Shown: positions 20,551-30,876 of the stretch, piece after piece
Position numbering within the stretch: position 1 is the first letter of the stretch
How the letters are laid out: the number at the start of each line of letters is the position of its first letter
Source of the DNA: Dokdonella sp.
GTDB taxonomy: Bacteria > Pseudomonadota > Gammaproteobacteria > Xanthomonadales > Rhodanobacteraceae
Length of the DNA stretch: 64,000 bases
Reading direction: 5' to 3'
Assembly: GCA_024707225.1 (NCBI GenBank)
Contig: JANQAE010000001.1
Coordinates: 186,001-250,000 of the forward strand
The notes under the pieces: model-generated
The model's database searches: none
What the model was told of the DNA's origin: nothing
Seen by the model: only the letters and a program-made list of their open reading frames with translations
Program-made: the position numbers and the translations under genes

Positions 20551-21436
20551 GTGGTCCCGCCGTCGGAGTTTCGACCCGTGCCGCACTACGTTGGACCTCT
20601 GCTGACGCGTCCGCTGGCCGAGGCGCTGCATGCCGCACGCGATGCCGGCGCAGCGTCGTGCGAGGGCTCGTTCGATCTCGGCCGCTCGCAGCAGCCGGCG
20701 CGGATCGAACCGGAGCATTGGGCGTGGCGCGAGATCGAGTACCCGTATCCGGAAGCGCTCAAGCCGCGCACGATCTACGTCTGGGACGGCGCCGACTTCG
20801 TGCCGGCCGCGCGCTACGGCGGATCGCTGATCAAGCTGGTGCCGACCGACTGGGGCGCGCCGACATTCGAGATCGACGGCATCAAGATGCTGCCGACCGC
20901 GCAGGTTTCGCCGTTCGAGGACGCGCGGCGCAAGGTCGCGCTGATCGAGCCGCGCGGCAAGCGCATCCTCGACACCTGCGGGGGCTGGGCTATTTCGCTG
21001 CGGCCTGCCTCGAGGCGGGCGCAGCCGCGATCGTCTCGTTCGAGAAGAATGCCGACGTGCTCTGGCTGCGCACGCTCGATCCGTGGTCGCCCGATCCGGA
21101 AGCGCCCGAGCACGCCGGCCGGCTGCAGCTGCGTCACGGCGACGTCGCCGCGGCGATCGGCTCGATCGGCGATGCGTCGGTCGACGCGATCCTGCACGAT
21201 CCGCCGCGCTTCGGCATCGCCGGCGAGCTCTATGCGCAGGCGTTCTACGACCAGCTCGCGCGCGTGCTGCGGCCGGGCGGCCGCCTGTTCCACTACACCG
21301 GCATGCCCAATCGTCTGACCAGCGGCCGCGACCTGCCGCGCGAGGTGATCCGCCGGCTCGAGCGGGCCGGCTTTCGCGCGCGCAGCCCGCACTCGACGGC
21401 GTGCTGGCGGTGCGCGCGCGGCGCCAGCCGGCTTAG
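20551..21436 (+). CDS. SAM-dependent methyltransferase-like protein; two apparent frameshifts (about 20985 and 21380)
   Basis: Frame 1: KVALIEPRGKRILDTCGG; frame 0: LGYFAAACLEAGAAAIVSFEKNADVLWLRTLDP...AILHDPPRFGIAGELYAQAFYDQLARVLRPGGRLFHYTGMPN; frame 2: ALDGVLAVRARRQPA*. Start could instead lie at an alternative codon near 20578. Confidence 0.65.
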
Positions 21437-21493
21437 CGGGCGTTTATCGATCGGCCGGCACACTGCGCGCGCCCCGAAACCCAGCGAGCGCCC

Positions 21494-22451
21494 ATGACCG
21501 GCCAGCGGCGATGCGTCCCGGATGTCGACACCCTCGATCTGCCGCGGGTCCTCGCCACGATCCACGGCGAAGTCCGCGAACGCTTCGGCTGCGGCGGCCG
21601 CGTCGCCGACGACGATCCGGCTCTGTCCGCCGGTTCCGGCCGAGCGCTTCGGCATGGCCGTGGTCACGCTCGACGGCGGAATGCACACGGTCGGCTCGGC
21701 GCGCGAGCCCTTCTCGATTCAGAGCGTATCGAAGGTGCACACGCTGACCCTTGCGCTCGAAGCGGTCGGCGACGCGCTGTGGGAGCGGGTCGGCCGCGAG
21801 CCGTCCGGCAATCCGTTCAATTCGCTGATCCAGCTCGAGTACGAGAACGGCATTCCGCGCAACCCGTTCATCAATGCCGGCGCGCTGGTCGTCGCCGACG
21901 TGCTCGTATCGCATCTGCGCGATCCGGAACGGGTCGTGCTCGACTTCATGCGCGCGCGCGGCGGCAACCCGCAGATCGGACGCGACAGCGCGGTGGACGA
22001 CCGGACGCGCCGCGACAGCCATCGCAATCGCGCGCTGGCGCATTTCATCCGCAGCTTCGGCAATCTCGTCAACGACGTCGACCGCGTGCTGGCGCTGTAC
22101 TCGTTCCATTGCGCGCTGCGCATGGATTGCGTCGACCTCGCGCGCAGCGTGCTGTTCCTCGCCGATCGCGGGCGCTGCCCGTCCTCGGACGATCCGGTCA
22201 CCAGCGCGGAGTTCGCGACGCGGATCAATGCGGTCATGCTGACCTGCGGCACCTACGATGCGGCCGGCGAGTTCGCGTTCTACGTCGGCCTGCCGGCCAA
22301 GAGCGGCGTCGGCGGCGGCATCGTCGCGGTGGTGCCGGGCCTAATGGGCCTGTGCGTGTGGTCGCCGGCGCTCGACGACAAGGGCAACTCGCTGCTCGGC
22401 GCCTACGCTCTGCACCGCTTCACGCGGATGACCGGCCTGTCGGTGTTCTGA
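21494..22451 (+). CDS. glsA: Glutaminase; apparent frameshift near 21615-21640
   Basis: MTGQRRCVPDVDTLDLPRVLATIHGEVRERFGCGGRVAD then, shifted, PAERFGMAVVTLDGGMHTVGSAREPFSIQSVSKVHTLTLAL...GNPFNSLIQLEYENGIPRNPFINAGALVVAD...PAKSGVGGGIVAVVPG. Confidence 0.85.
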
Positions 22452-22495
22452 GCCGAGCGGCTGCAACGTCGGCCCGGCTGCGCGATACTCGCGCG

Positions 22496-23200
22496 ATGCG
22501 CCTCCTCCCGATGCTCGTCGTGCTGTTCGCGTCCGCTGTCGCGGCGCCCGTCATCGCGCGTGCCGAGGCGCCGCCGGCCCTGGCCGAGATCGTCCTGGTC
22601 CGGCACGGTCACTATGACGCCGATCCGAAGGCCGATGCGCGGCTCGGTCCGGGCCTGTCGCCGATCGGCGTCGCGCAGGCGCGGCTGGCCGGCGCGCGGC
22701 TGCGCGGCGAGGCGCCGTTCGACACGGTGCTGGTCAGCCCGATGCAGCGCGCGCGCGACACCGCCGCTTCGATCGGACTGGAGATGCCGGACGCGCGCTT
22801 TGCGGTCGTCGAGGATCTGCGCGAGTGCACGCCGCCGACGCGGCGGACCGAGGTCACGGCCGAAGAGACGCCCGAGGCGCTGGCGGCCTGCAAGGCGCAG
22901 CTCGATCGCATCTTCGCGCGCTATTTCAAGCCGGCCGACGGCAGCGACCGGAGGCGGCTGCTGGTCTGCCACGGCAACGTGATCCGCTATCTGGTCACGC
23001 GCGCGCTCGGCGTCGACGGCACGGCCTGGCTCGAGATGTCGGTCGGCCACGCCAGTCTCACGCGGATCCGCGTCGAGGCGGACGGGCGCTACAAGGTGAT
23101 CGCGGTCGGCGACGTCGGCCATCTGGCACCGACGCTGCGCACCGGCGCCAGCGGCGATGCCGTGCGCAGCCTGGCGATCCCGGCGCTGCCCGAGCGCTGA
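22496..23200 (+). CDS. Secreted histidine phosphatase (phosphoglycerate mutase-like) family protein
   Basis: Signal peptide; EIVLVRHGHYDADPK (RHG), SPMQRARDTA, LLVCHGNVIRYL. Confidence 0.85.
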   Translation: MRLLPMLVVLFASAVAAPVIARAEAPPALAEIVLVRHGHYDADPKADARLGPGLSPIGVAQARLAGARLRGEAPFDTVLVSPMQRARDTAASIGLEMPDARFAVVEDLRECTPPTRRTEVTAEETPEALAACKAQLDRIFARYFKPADGSDRRRLLVCHGNVIRYLVTRALGVDGTAWLEMSVGHASLTRIRVEADGRYKVIAVGDVGHLAPTLRTGASGDAVRSLAIPALPER

Positions 23201-23441
23201 GCCGCCGCCGAGGCAGGCGTCGACGGCCGCGAGCGCCTGCGGCGAGCGCGATACGCCGGCGTATTCGACCGGACCTGTCCGGTGGTGTCAGCTTGTGACA
23301 GGCCTCGAGTCCGGACCGTCCGGCAGGCGGGCGGCTGCGCGTGCGGGCGCGCTCAGCGGCCGACCGGCCGGGCTGGCCCCATTGTTGCTTGGCTCACCTG
23401 GACGTCGATAGCGCGACGGGACATCAACGACGGTCGATCGC

Positions 23442-24616
23442 ATGGGGTATCGACGCAACCGCAGGCTCTGGGACGACGCCCTGACACAGGTCGACCCGAC
23501 CCGCTTCGAGGCGCTGCTCGCTGCGTACTACCGCGGTGCGGGCTACCGTGTCGAGCACGTCGGCGCGGAGGCGACCGGGCGTCGCTACGACGGCGGCATC
23601 GATCTTCGTCTGTACCGCGACACGACCTGCCGTCTGGTCCAGTGCAAACGCTGGAACGCCTACCAGGTGCCGCACAACGCCGTGCACGAGCTGCTCGGCA
23701 TCGTGCTGACCGAAGGCGCCGACGACGCGATCCTGGTGACCAGCGGCGAGTTCACGGCCGCCGCGATCGAGGCGGCGCGCAGGAGCGGCCGCATCGAGCT
23801 GATCGACGGCGCCGCCGTGCGCGACATGCTCGGACCGGAACCGGTCGCCGCCCAGGCGCCGCCGGTGCTGCGGCTCGCCGCCGACGCCGGCTGTCGGCCG
23901 CGCGCGCGGCCGCGCGCGTCGCGGTCCGCGCCGCTGTGGGCGCTGCTGCGCGCGCTGCTGGTGCTGACCGCCGGCATCGCGATCGTCGTGGCGCTGGCAC
24001 GCAGCATGACCGGCTCGGCGCAGGGGCGCGTCGCGTCGATCGACGCCGGCGCCGCGACGCGCAGCGGGCCCGATCCGGTGCCGCCGTCCGCAGCCGCCGT
24101 CGAGCGGCGTCCGCAGCAGGCCGGCCAGCCGCTCGATCCGCTGGCCCTGGTCGGCCATCGCACCGCGGCGCAGCTGGCCGCGGCGGCCGGCCGGCCCGAC
24201 ATCGCCGCGCAGCACATCGACGCGATCGCGACCGACGTCATGCGCAGCGCGCGCCTGCCCGACGCGCGGCGGCCGATCGATCGCGAGTCGGCGCGCGCCG
24301 CGCGCGCGGCGTCGACGGCGTGCGCTCGGCGGTCTGGCTCGACCGCACGCATCTGGCGGTCATGGTCGACGGCGCGATCCATCGCAGCGAGACCACGATC
24401 GACCGGGTCTGTGTCGCGCTCGAACCGCTCGGCGATACGCTGGCGGTCGTCGTCCACGTGCAGGACGTGACCGCGCGCAGCGCCGACGGCGCCGCGACGC
24501 TGTCGCGCAACTGCCAGCTCGCGGCCGGTCAGCGTGCCGCGTTCGAACGCGCGCGCGAAGTCGACGTCGTGCCGCAGGCGACGCGGACGCAGTTCAAGGC
24601 GATGCAGCAGCGCTGA
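23442..24616 (+). CDS. Mrr-like PD-(D/E)xK restriction endonuclease domain protein with TM segment; apparent frameshift near 24290-24330
   Basis: FEALLAAYYRGAGYRVEHVGAEATGRRYDGGIDLRLYRDTTCRLVQCKRWNAYQVPHNAVHELLGIVLTEGADDAILVTSGEFTAAA (GGIDL...QCKRW); TM APLWALLRALLVLTAGIAIVVALA; C-terminal domain continues in another frame. Confidence 0.75.
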
Positions 24617-24828
24617 GCGCGACGCGAACGCGCAGCGGCATCGCAGCGAGGAACGGTCGCGCCGCCGCGGCGGCGTCGATCGCAGGGCCGGACAGGACAG
24701 GTCCCGCTCTGGACATCGGACCGACGCGGCCGGCGCATGCGCCGGCCGCGAGGAGACGCCGGGCGCGGTCGCGGTCGGCGGTGATGCGAAAGCGGGACCG
24801 CCAGGTCCCCTCACAGAGGAGGTGTGCG

Positions 24829-25997
24829 ATGCATCGATGCATGAAGACGTTCACGATGATGGGCCTGCTGTTCTGGGCAGCCGGTGCGACGGCGCAGAGC
24901 GTCGTCGTCGCGGTGCCGGCGCGGGCCGGTGCGGTCGACGGCAGGACCGAGAATTCCGATGCGTTCGTCTGGCAGCTGTTCACGCAGTTCGCGGCGCCGG
25001 CCGAGAAGGGCAAGGCCGCGCCGGTGGTGTTCGAGACCTGGGCGTCGGACGCCGACACGTTCGCCTCGACGCCGCGCTGGCCCGAGCCGGGTGCGCCGAA
25101 GAAGCTCCAGGCCAGCGTGCTGCGCGCCGAGAAGACCGTCCACGGCAGCGCCGCGGTCGACGTCGCCTGCGTGCCGCCCGGCAATGCCGCGGTCGGCGGT
25201 TTCCCGGTCGGCGGCACGCCGGTCGCCTGCGTCGCCGAGGAGACCCGGCGCAACCGGCCGCAGTTCGACTACATCGTCGCCAACCGGCTGCATACGCAGG
25301 CGGGACTGGCGGCCGCGTATGCACGCGGCTTCAAGGTCGTGATGCCGGCAGAGTCGCTGTCGGTCAAGGGCGACTGGGTGCCGGTGACGACGCTGCTGCG
25401 CTGGATCCCGTCGCTCGGCAGCATCGAGCGGGTCCGCTCGATGTACTACACGGCGATGTCCGGCGGCGTCGAGTACGCGGTGGTCTCGCTGCACGTCAGC
25501 AGCCGGCAGAACGCCAACTGGGTCTGGGGCACCTTCGAGCACGAGCTCAATCCGGGCCGCTGCGACGACATCGGCTGCTTCGACACGTTCGGCGCGCAGG
25601 TCGCCGCGGTGCCGCCGGACCGCCGCGCGATCAACACGCAGTACGGTGCCTGCGCGAAGACGCCGGCACTGACCGGCCTGATGGCGCAGGCGGGACTCTC
25701 GCCGGTCTGGCGGCACTACTGCCTGAAGTCGACCCAGGTCGACTACGCCGCGCCGGACGGCACGCCGTACGTGCTCGGCAACTCGGTGATCGAGCGCATC
25801 GTCGGCAACGGCACGGTCGCGGCGTCCTCGTGCATCGCCTGTCATGCCTACGCCTCGTTCGGCAAGGACGGCAAGGTGGCGCGGCGGCCACCGCGATGCT
25901 GCCGTACAACCCGACCGGGCAGCCGATCGCAGCGGTGCTCGACGGCTCGGTGCAGTTCGACTTCATGTGGGGCGTGCTGCTCGCGCCGGCGAAGTAG
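24829..25997 (+). CDS. Secreted single-heme (CIACH) protein; apparent frameshift near 25875-25890
   Basis: RBS gaggaggtgtgcg-ATG; signal peptide; VAASSCIACHAYASFGKDGKV then, shifted, AAATAMLPYNPTGQPIAAVLDGSVQFDFMWGVLLAPAK*. Confidence 0.7.
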
Positions 25998-26003
25998 CGG
26001 CCG

Positions 26004-26035
26004 ATCGGGCAGGAGGCGCGTGCCTCCTGCCCGAT
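26004..26035 (+). terminator. Putative terminator after the CIACH protein gene
   Basis: 14-bp perfect stem atcgggcaggaggc-gcgt-gcctcctgcccgat immediately 3' of the stop; no T tract. Confidence 0.5.
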
Positions 26036-26236
26036 GTCGGCGTCCCGGAGCGGTGCCGGCCGCGCCGCGGCGGTCGTCCGAGCCGCGCCGGCGTGCGCTG
26101 CGATCGGCACCGAGCATCGGCATCGCATGCCGCGGCGCCCGCCCGGCGCGGATGCGGCCCGGCGCCTGCGCTTACAATCGCCGGCGCGGTCGCCGCATCG
26201 CGATGACCGCGCCTCCCGCAACCGACGATCCGCTCG

Positions 26237-27859
26237 ATGACGCAACCTGCAGCCGGCGTGCGGCGCTACCGGCTCGACGATCTCCTCGTCGATCTCGACC
26301 GCCAGCGCGTCGAGCGCGACGGCGTGCCGCTCGACGTGGCCGGACTGAGTTTCCGGCTGCTCGCGTTCCTGCTCGGGCAGGGCGATCGCGTCGTCGGCTT
26401 CGACGCGCTGATCGAGGGCGTCTGGGCGCCGGCCGTGGTCGGCGAGGACACCGTCACCCAGCGCGTCAAGCTGCTGCGCCAGGCGCTCGGCGACGACGGC
26501 CGCCAGCCGCGCTACCTGCGCTCGGTGCGCGGCGTCGGCTATCAGCTGTGCCGCGCGCCCGAGCCGCTGCCGGCGGCCGCTGCGGCAGCGATGCCGGACC
26601 CGGTGACGCTGCCGGCGCAGCCGCCGCGGCGACGCCGTACTCGGCAGCTCGCCGCCGCCGGCGCGCTGGTCATGATCGGCGCCGCGCTGGCCGCGTGGCT
26701 CGCCACGCGCGAGCGGCCAGCGGCGCCGCCCGACGACGCGCTGGCGCGCGCGCATCACTACGCCGGCATCGGCCAGCACGACAACAACGAGCGCGCGATC
26801 GCGCTGTACGAGGACGTGCTCGCGCGCGAGCCCGGCAGCACGCAAGCGCAGGTCGGCCTCAGTCTCGCGCTGAGCGCGCGCGTGTGCCTCTACAACGGCG
26901 CACCCGATCCGGCCGGCCGCGCCGAGGCACTGGCGCGCGCGGCGATCGCGCGCGACGCACACGATGCGGCCGCCGTGAACGCGCTGGCCTATGCCGAGGA
27001 CTGCCGCTGCCGTATCGACGCGGCGCTGGCCGGCTACCAGCGCGCGTACGCGCTCGACCCGCGCGGCCGCGCCGCGAGCCTGGCCTCGGCCGCGCATCTG
27101 CTCGCGGTCAAGGGGCGGCTCGCCGACGCGCTCGAGGCCAATCTGACGGTCGGCGGCGAGGCCGCGCGGCTGCGCTTCCTCGAGATCCAGATCGCGCGCA
27201 ATCTCGAACTGCTCGGCTTCACCGCGGTCGCCGAGGCCCGCTATGCGCGTGCGTTCCGGCTCTATCCGGACAACGTGTTCGCGAACGTCGCCTATCCGCG
27301 CAGCCTGTTCCTGCAGGGCCGCTATGCCGAGGCGCAGGCGGCGGTCGACGAGGCGTTGCGGCGCCCGCTGCATCCGGATCTGTACGTGCTGGCCGGCGAG
27401 CTCGCGCTGCTGCGCGGCGAGGCCGGGCGCGCAGCAGCCGCGTTCCAGCGCGCCGCCGCGCTGCGTCCGCATGCCGGCTGGCCGGGCCTGCTCGCGCAGG
27501 TCCATGCCGGCGGCCGCATCGATCCGGCCTGGCGCGAGGCGCGCCTCGCCTCGGTCCGCGCCGAGATCGCCGCCGGTGACCGCTGGCCCGAGACGCAGCT
27601 GGAGATCGTCGTGCTGCAGCTCGCCGCCGGCGACCATGCCGCCGCGCTCGACGCGCTGGAGGCCGCGATTGCAGCGGGCTTCAGCGACCGGGCCTATCTG
27701 CAGAACTCGCCGCTGCTGCGGCCGTTGGCCGGCGAGGCGCGATTCGCAGCCGCGATCGACGCGGTCGGCCGCCACGTCGCGGCCGAGCGCGCGCGCGTGC
27801 TGGCGGCGGACTGGCTGCCACCGGACCTGCTGTCGGCGCTGCCGCTGCGCGGGCCGTGA
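26237..27859 (+). CDS. CadC-like winged-helix transcriptional regulator with TM segment and periplasmic TPR-like region
   Basis: N-terminal Trans_reg_C-like domain (EDTVTQRVKLLRQALGDDGRQPRYLRSVRGVGYQL), TM (LAAAGALVMIGAALAAWLA), TPR-like helices. Confidence 0.8.
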   Translation: MTQPAAGVRRYRLDDLLVDLDRQRVERDGVPLDVAGLSFRLLAFLLGQGDRVVGFDALIEGVWAPAVVGEDTVTQRVKLLRQALGDDGRQPRYLRSVRGVGYQLCRAPEPLPAAAAAAMPDPVTLPAQPPRRRRTRQLAAAGALVMIGAALAAWLATRERPAAPPDDALARAHHYAGIGQHDNNERAIALYEDVLAREPGSTQAQVGLSLALSARVCLYNGAPDPAGRAEALARAAIARDAHDAAAVNALAYAEDCRCRIDAALAGYQRAYALDPRGRAASLASAAHLLAVKGRLADALEANLTVGGEAARLRFLEIQIARNLELLGFTAVAEARYARAFRLYPDNVFANVAYPRSLFLQGRYAEAQAAVDEALRRPLHPDLYVLAGELALLRGEAGRAAAAFQRAAALRPHAGWPGLLAQVHAGGRIDPAWREARLASVRAEIAAGDRWPETQLEIVVLQLAAGDHAAALDALEAAIAAGFSDRAYLQNSPLLRPLAGEARFAAAIDAVGRHVAAERARVLAADWLPPDLLSALPLRGP

Positions 27860-28004
27860 GCGCGCCGCGCCGAGAAACGGCGATCCGGCAGCGGAGCGAC
27901 CGCAACGCAGCGATCCGCCGCCGGCTGCCCCGAGTCACATAGCGGCAGCGGCCGGCTGATCGAGGCGGCAGCGGCCGGTCCGGGCGCTGCCGGCCCGGTG
28001 TGCG

Positions 28005-29126
28005 TCAGCGCGCCGGCGGCAGCGCGGCCAGCACGACGTCGCGGAAGATGCCCTGCGACTGCGGGTGCGCGAAACGCTGGTTGTAGGCGCTGCTGGTGAT
28101 CACCGCGACCAGATCGAGCTCCGGCACCACGAACACGTAGTTGCCGCCGTTGCCGGACATCGCCCAGGCCGGCTGCTCCTTGCCGCCGTACGGAAAGCGG
28201 AAGCGCCAGATCTGGTAGCCGTAGTCGGCGTCGTCACGCGCCTGCGCGCGTACGGTCAGCATCGCGCGCACCCAGGCCTTGGAGATCACCGGCTTGCCGT
28301 GCCATTGGCCGTCGGCGCGCAGCAGCTCGCCGAGCTTGGCCAGGTCGCGGCTGCGCAGGCGGGTGCCGCCGCCGCCCATCGCGGTGCCGTCGGGCGCGAG
28401 ATTCCACTGCACCGCGGCGATGCCGAGCGGCTGCTCGATCGCCTCGCGCGAGAACGCCGGCAGCGGCTGGCGCGTCGCGCGCTCGACCAGCGCGCCGAGC
28501 AGGAACGAGCCGGCCGTGCAGTACGAGAACGCGCGGCCGTGCGGACTGTCGGCCGGCTTGGTCTCCCACGGCGCGAAACCCTTGATCGGCAGGCCCAGCG
28601 CGAAGCCGATCCAGTCCTCGCCGACGTACATGCGCTCCTCGTGGCCGCTGGAGAACTGATTCTCGTCGTTGCATTCGAGCAGCGAGCTCATCGTCAGCAG
28701 GTCCTCCAAGGTGATCGCGTCCTTGCGCGGGTCCGGATGCCCGAACGGCCGGCGGTCGGCGAAGTAGGGCGCGACGCGTGCCTGCGCATCGGGGATCAGG
28801 CCGCGGTCGATCGCGGCGCCGACCAGCAGCGCGGTCAGGCTCTTGGTCAGCGAGCGCGTGTCGTTGAGGCGGTCGCGCGCGCCGTCGTTGAAATAGCGTT
28901 CGTAGACTAGGGCGCCGCGATGCGCGACGACCAGGCTGGTGACGCCTTTCCAGGTGCCGTCGGCGATGTGGCGCTCGGCGGTCGCGAACGCGGCCGTATC
29001 CCAGCCGGCCGACCGCGCGTCGGCGACGGTCCAGCCGTCGTCGGTGCGTTCCGGCACGGTATAGCCGGCCGCGGCGGCCGCGGTCGGCAGCAGGGCCGCG
29101 AGGAGGACGGTGAGGTGCAGGCGCAT
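28005..29126 (-). CDS. Serine hydrolase, beta-lactamase class C family
   Basis: Signal peptide; DTRSLTKSLTALLVGAAIDRGL (SxxK); FSYCTAGSFLLGALVERATRQPL; NGGNYVFVVPELDLVAVITSSAYNQ. Confidence 0.85.
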   Translation of the reverse strand: MRLHLTVLLAALLPTAAAAAGYTVPERTDDGWTVADARSAGWDTAAFATAERHIADGTWKGVTSLVVAHRGALVYERYFNDGARDRLNDTRSLTKSLTALLVGAAIDRGLIPDAQARVAPYFADRRPFGHPDPRKDAITLEDLLTMSSLLECNDENQFSSGHEERMYVGEDWIGFALGLPIKGFAPWETKPADSPHGRAFSYCTAGSFLLGALVERATRQPLPAFSREAIEQPLGIAAVQWNLAPDGTAMGGGGTRLRSRDLAKLGELLRADGQWHGKPVISKAWVRAMLTVRAQARDDADYGYQIWRFRFPYGGKEQPAWAMSGNGGNYVFVVPELDLVAVITSSAYNQRFAHPQSQGIFRDVVLAALPPAR

Positions 29127-29248
29127 CGGAACTCCGGAGCAGGGACGAGGAGTCCGCAGTAGAGCCGTGCGCCGAATGAAGTGCCGGAAGCTGTGCTGAA
29201 GATTCGCTGCAAGTGGCTGAAAAAGCGCGTGCGCGATGATCCTAGACG

Positions 29249-29275
29249 AAAAAAGGGAGCGGCGCGGCCGCTCCC
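29249..29275 (-). terminator. Rho-independent terminator of IPT/TIG paralog B
   Basis: On minus strand gggagcgg-ccgcg-ccgctccc-TTTTTT. Confidence 0.85.
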
Positions 29276-29322
29276 CGTTCGAGCGCGGCGCGGCGCCGTC
29301 AGCGGCGCCGTGCCGGGGTGTT

Positions 29323-30876
29323 TCAGCGCCGGAAGATCGTCCAGGCCGCAGCGGCCAGACCGAGCATCAGCAGCATCAGGCCCGACAGGCCCAGCGACGG
29401 CACCGCCTGCGCGGCCGGCGGTTCGCCGCTGCCGGCCAGCACCGTGAAGCCGTTCGGCAGGCTCGCGTTCTGGTCGCCGGCCGCATTGGTGCCGGTCACC
29501 GTGCGCGGGCCGGGCGTCGCGCCGGGCGCGATCGCCAGCGTCGCGGTCGCGGTCGTCGCGCCGGTCGCGGTGAGGTTGGACACCGTGATGCCGTCGCCGA
29601 ACGCGACCGCCATGCCGCTCGCGAAGCCGGTGCCCTGCAGTGTGACCTGCAGCGTCGCGCCGACCAGGGCGGCCGCCGGGGTGACCCGCGTCAGCGTGAA
29701 CGGATCGGTCGGCGGGCCGCCGCTGCCGGTGACCTGGAAGCCGTTGCGCAGCGTCGCGGTCAGCGTGCCGCCGGCGTTGGTGCCGGTGACGTCGCGCGGA
29801 CCGACCGTCGCGTCGGCGGCGATCGTCAGCGTCGCGGTGGCGGTGGCGGCGTCGACGACGTCGAGGTCGGCCACGCTGATGCCGCTGCCGAACGCGACCG
29901 ACATGCCGTCGGCGAAACCGATGCCGCGGATCGTGACCGGCACGGTCGCGCCCTGCGCGCCGCTGGCCGGGGTGACGCTGCTGACGTCGAACTGCGCGAT
30001 CGACGGGATTTCGCCGAACGAGGTCGCGGCCAGGATCGTCACGCTGGCACCGGCCGCCAGCGTGCGGTTCCACTGCAGCGCGGCGCCGTTGTCCATGCAG
30101 CTGGCACTGGCGAGCGCGCCGTCGAGGTCGCCGCTGCCGATCTGCGACCAGACGTTGCTGTAGCCGTTGCCGGTGTAGCGGTCGGCCGGCGTCTGCGGGA
30201 TGTAGAGGATGTAGTAGCTGGCCGGCGAGCCGCAGTCGCTGCCGCCCGGGCTGCCCGAGGCGGCCTCGCGATACGGGATGCCGCTGTCGCTGGCGGCCAG
30301 ATAGATGTCGCCGCCGAGGTAGATCTGCACGGTCTGCGCGGCCGCGCCGCCATTGGTCAGCGTGAAGCGCTTCGTGAAGAAGTTCTTGCCGTTGACGTAG
30401 CGCACTTCCTGGCGGCTGGTCAGGCCCGAGCCGCCGAGCGCGGCCTCGACGGTCACGACGAACGGATCGGCCTCCGAGCCGGTGCCGGCCGGGCCGCTGA
30501 TCGCGCCGGCGGCATACGGCGTGACGGCGCCGAGGCTCGAGGTCGCCGTGCCGGCCGGATGGCTGCCGAAGTCCGGCGTGTACAGCGTGCCGCCGGCGCG
30601 GACCATCCAGCCCATGTCGGCCAGGCCGGTGGTCTGCGACGGGAAGATCTGGCCGGAGCCGGGCACCTGGTCGTTGACGATCTGGAACGAGTGCTCGGCG
30701 CCGATCAGAACGGTCAGCGGGCTTCCGGCGATCGTCGCCATCGCCGGCGCATCGCCGCGGCGCGCTTCGACGTAGCCGGCCTTGGTCGCGAGCGCCGGGC
30801 CGGCGAGCACCGCGAGCAGGGCGGAGGCGGCCAGTGCGAGCCGGCGTCCGGTGGAGGGCAGGGGGCGTGGAGTCAT
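29323..30876 (-). CDS. Secreted IPT/TIG-domain protein with C-terminal VPSL-TM-RR sorting-like signal (paralog B)
   Basis: MTPRPLPSTGRRLALAASALLAVLAGPALA; extensive similarity to 15593..17158; IPT/TIG repeats; C-terminus AQAVPSLGLSGLMLLMLGLAAAAWTIFRR. Confidence 0.8.
   Translation of the reverse strand: MTPRPLPSTGRRLALAASALLAVLAGPALATKAGYVEARRGDAPAMATIAGSPLTVLIGAEHSFQIVNDQVPGSGQIFPSQTTGLADMGWMVRAGGTLYTPDFGSHPAGTATSSLGAVTPYAAGAISGPAGTGSEADPFVVTVEAALGGSGLTSRQEVRYVNGKNFFTKRFTLTNGGAAAQTVQIYLGGDIYLAASDSGIPYREAASGSPGGSDCGSPASYYILYIPQTPADRYTGNGYSNVWSQIGSGDLDGALASASCMDNGAALQWNRTLAAGASVTILAATSFGEIPSIAQFDVSSVTPASGAQGATVPVTIRGIGFADGMSVAFGSGISVADLDVVDAATATATLTIAADATVGPRDVTGTNAGGTLTATLRNGFQVTGSGGPPTDPFTLTRVTPAAALVGATLQVTLQGTGFASGMAVAFGDGITVSNLTATGATTATATLAIAPGATPGPRTVTGTNAAGDQNASLPNGFTVLAGSGEPPAAQAVPSLGLSGLMLLMLGLAAAAWTIFRR

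Noticed and set aside
25631-27775. 714-aa minus-strand ORF
   Set aside because: Antisense to the winged-helix/TPR gene and the heme gene; no supporting motifs.
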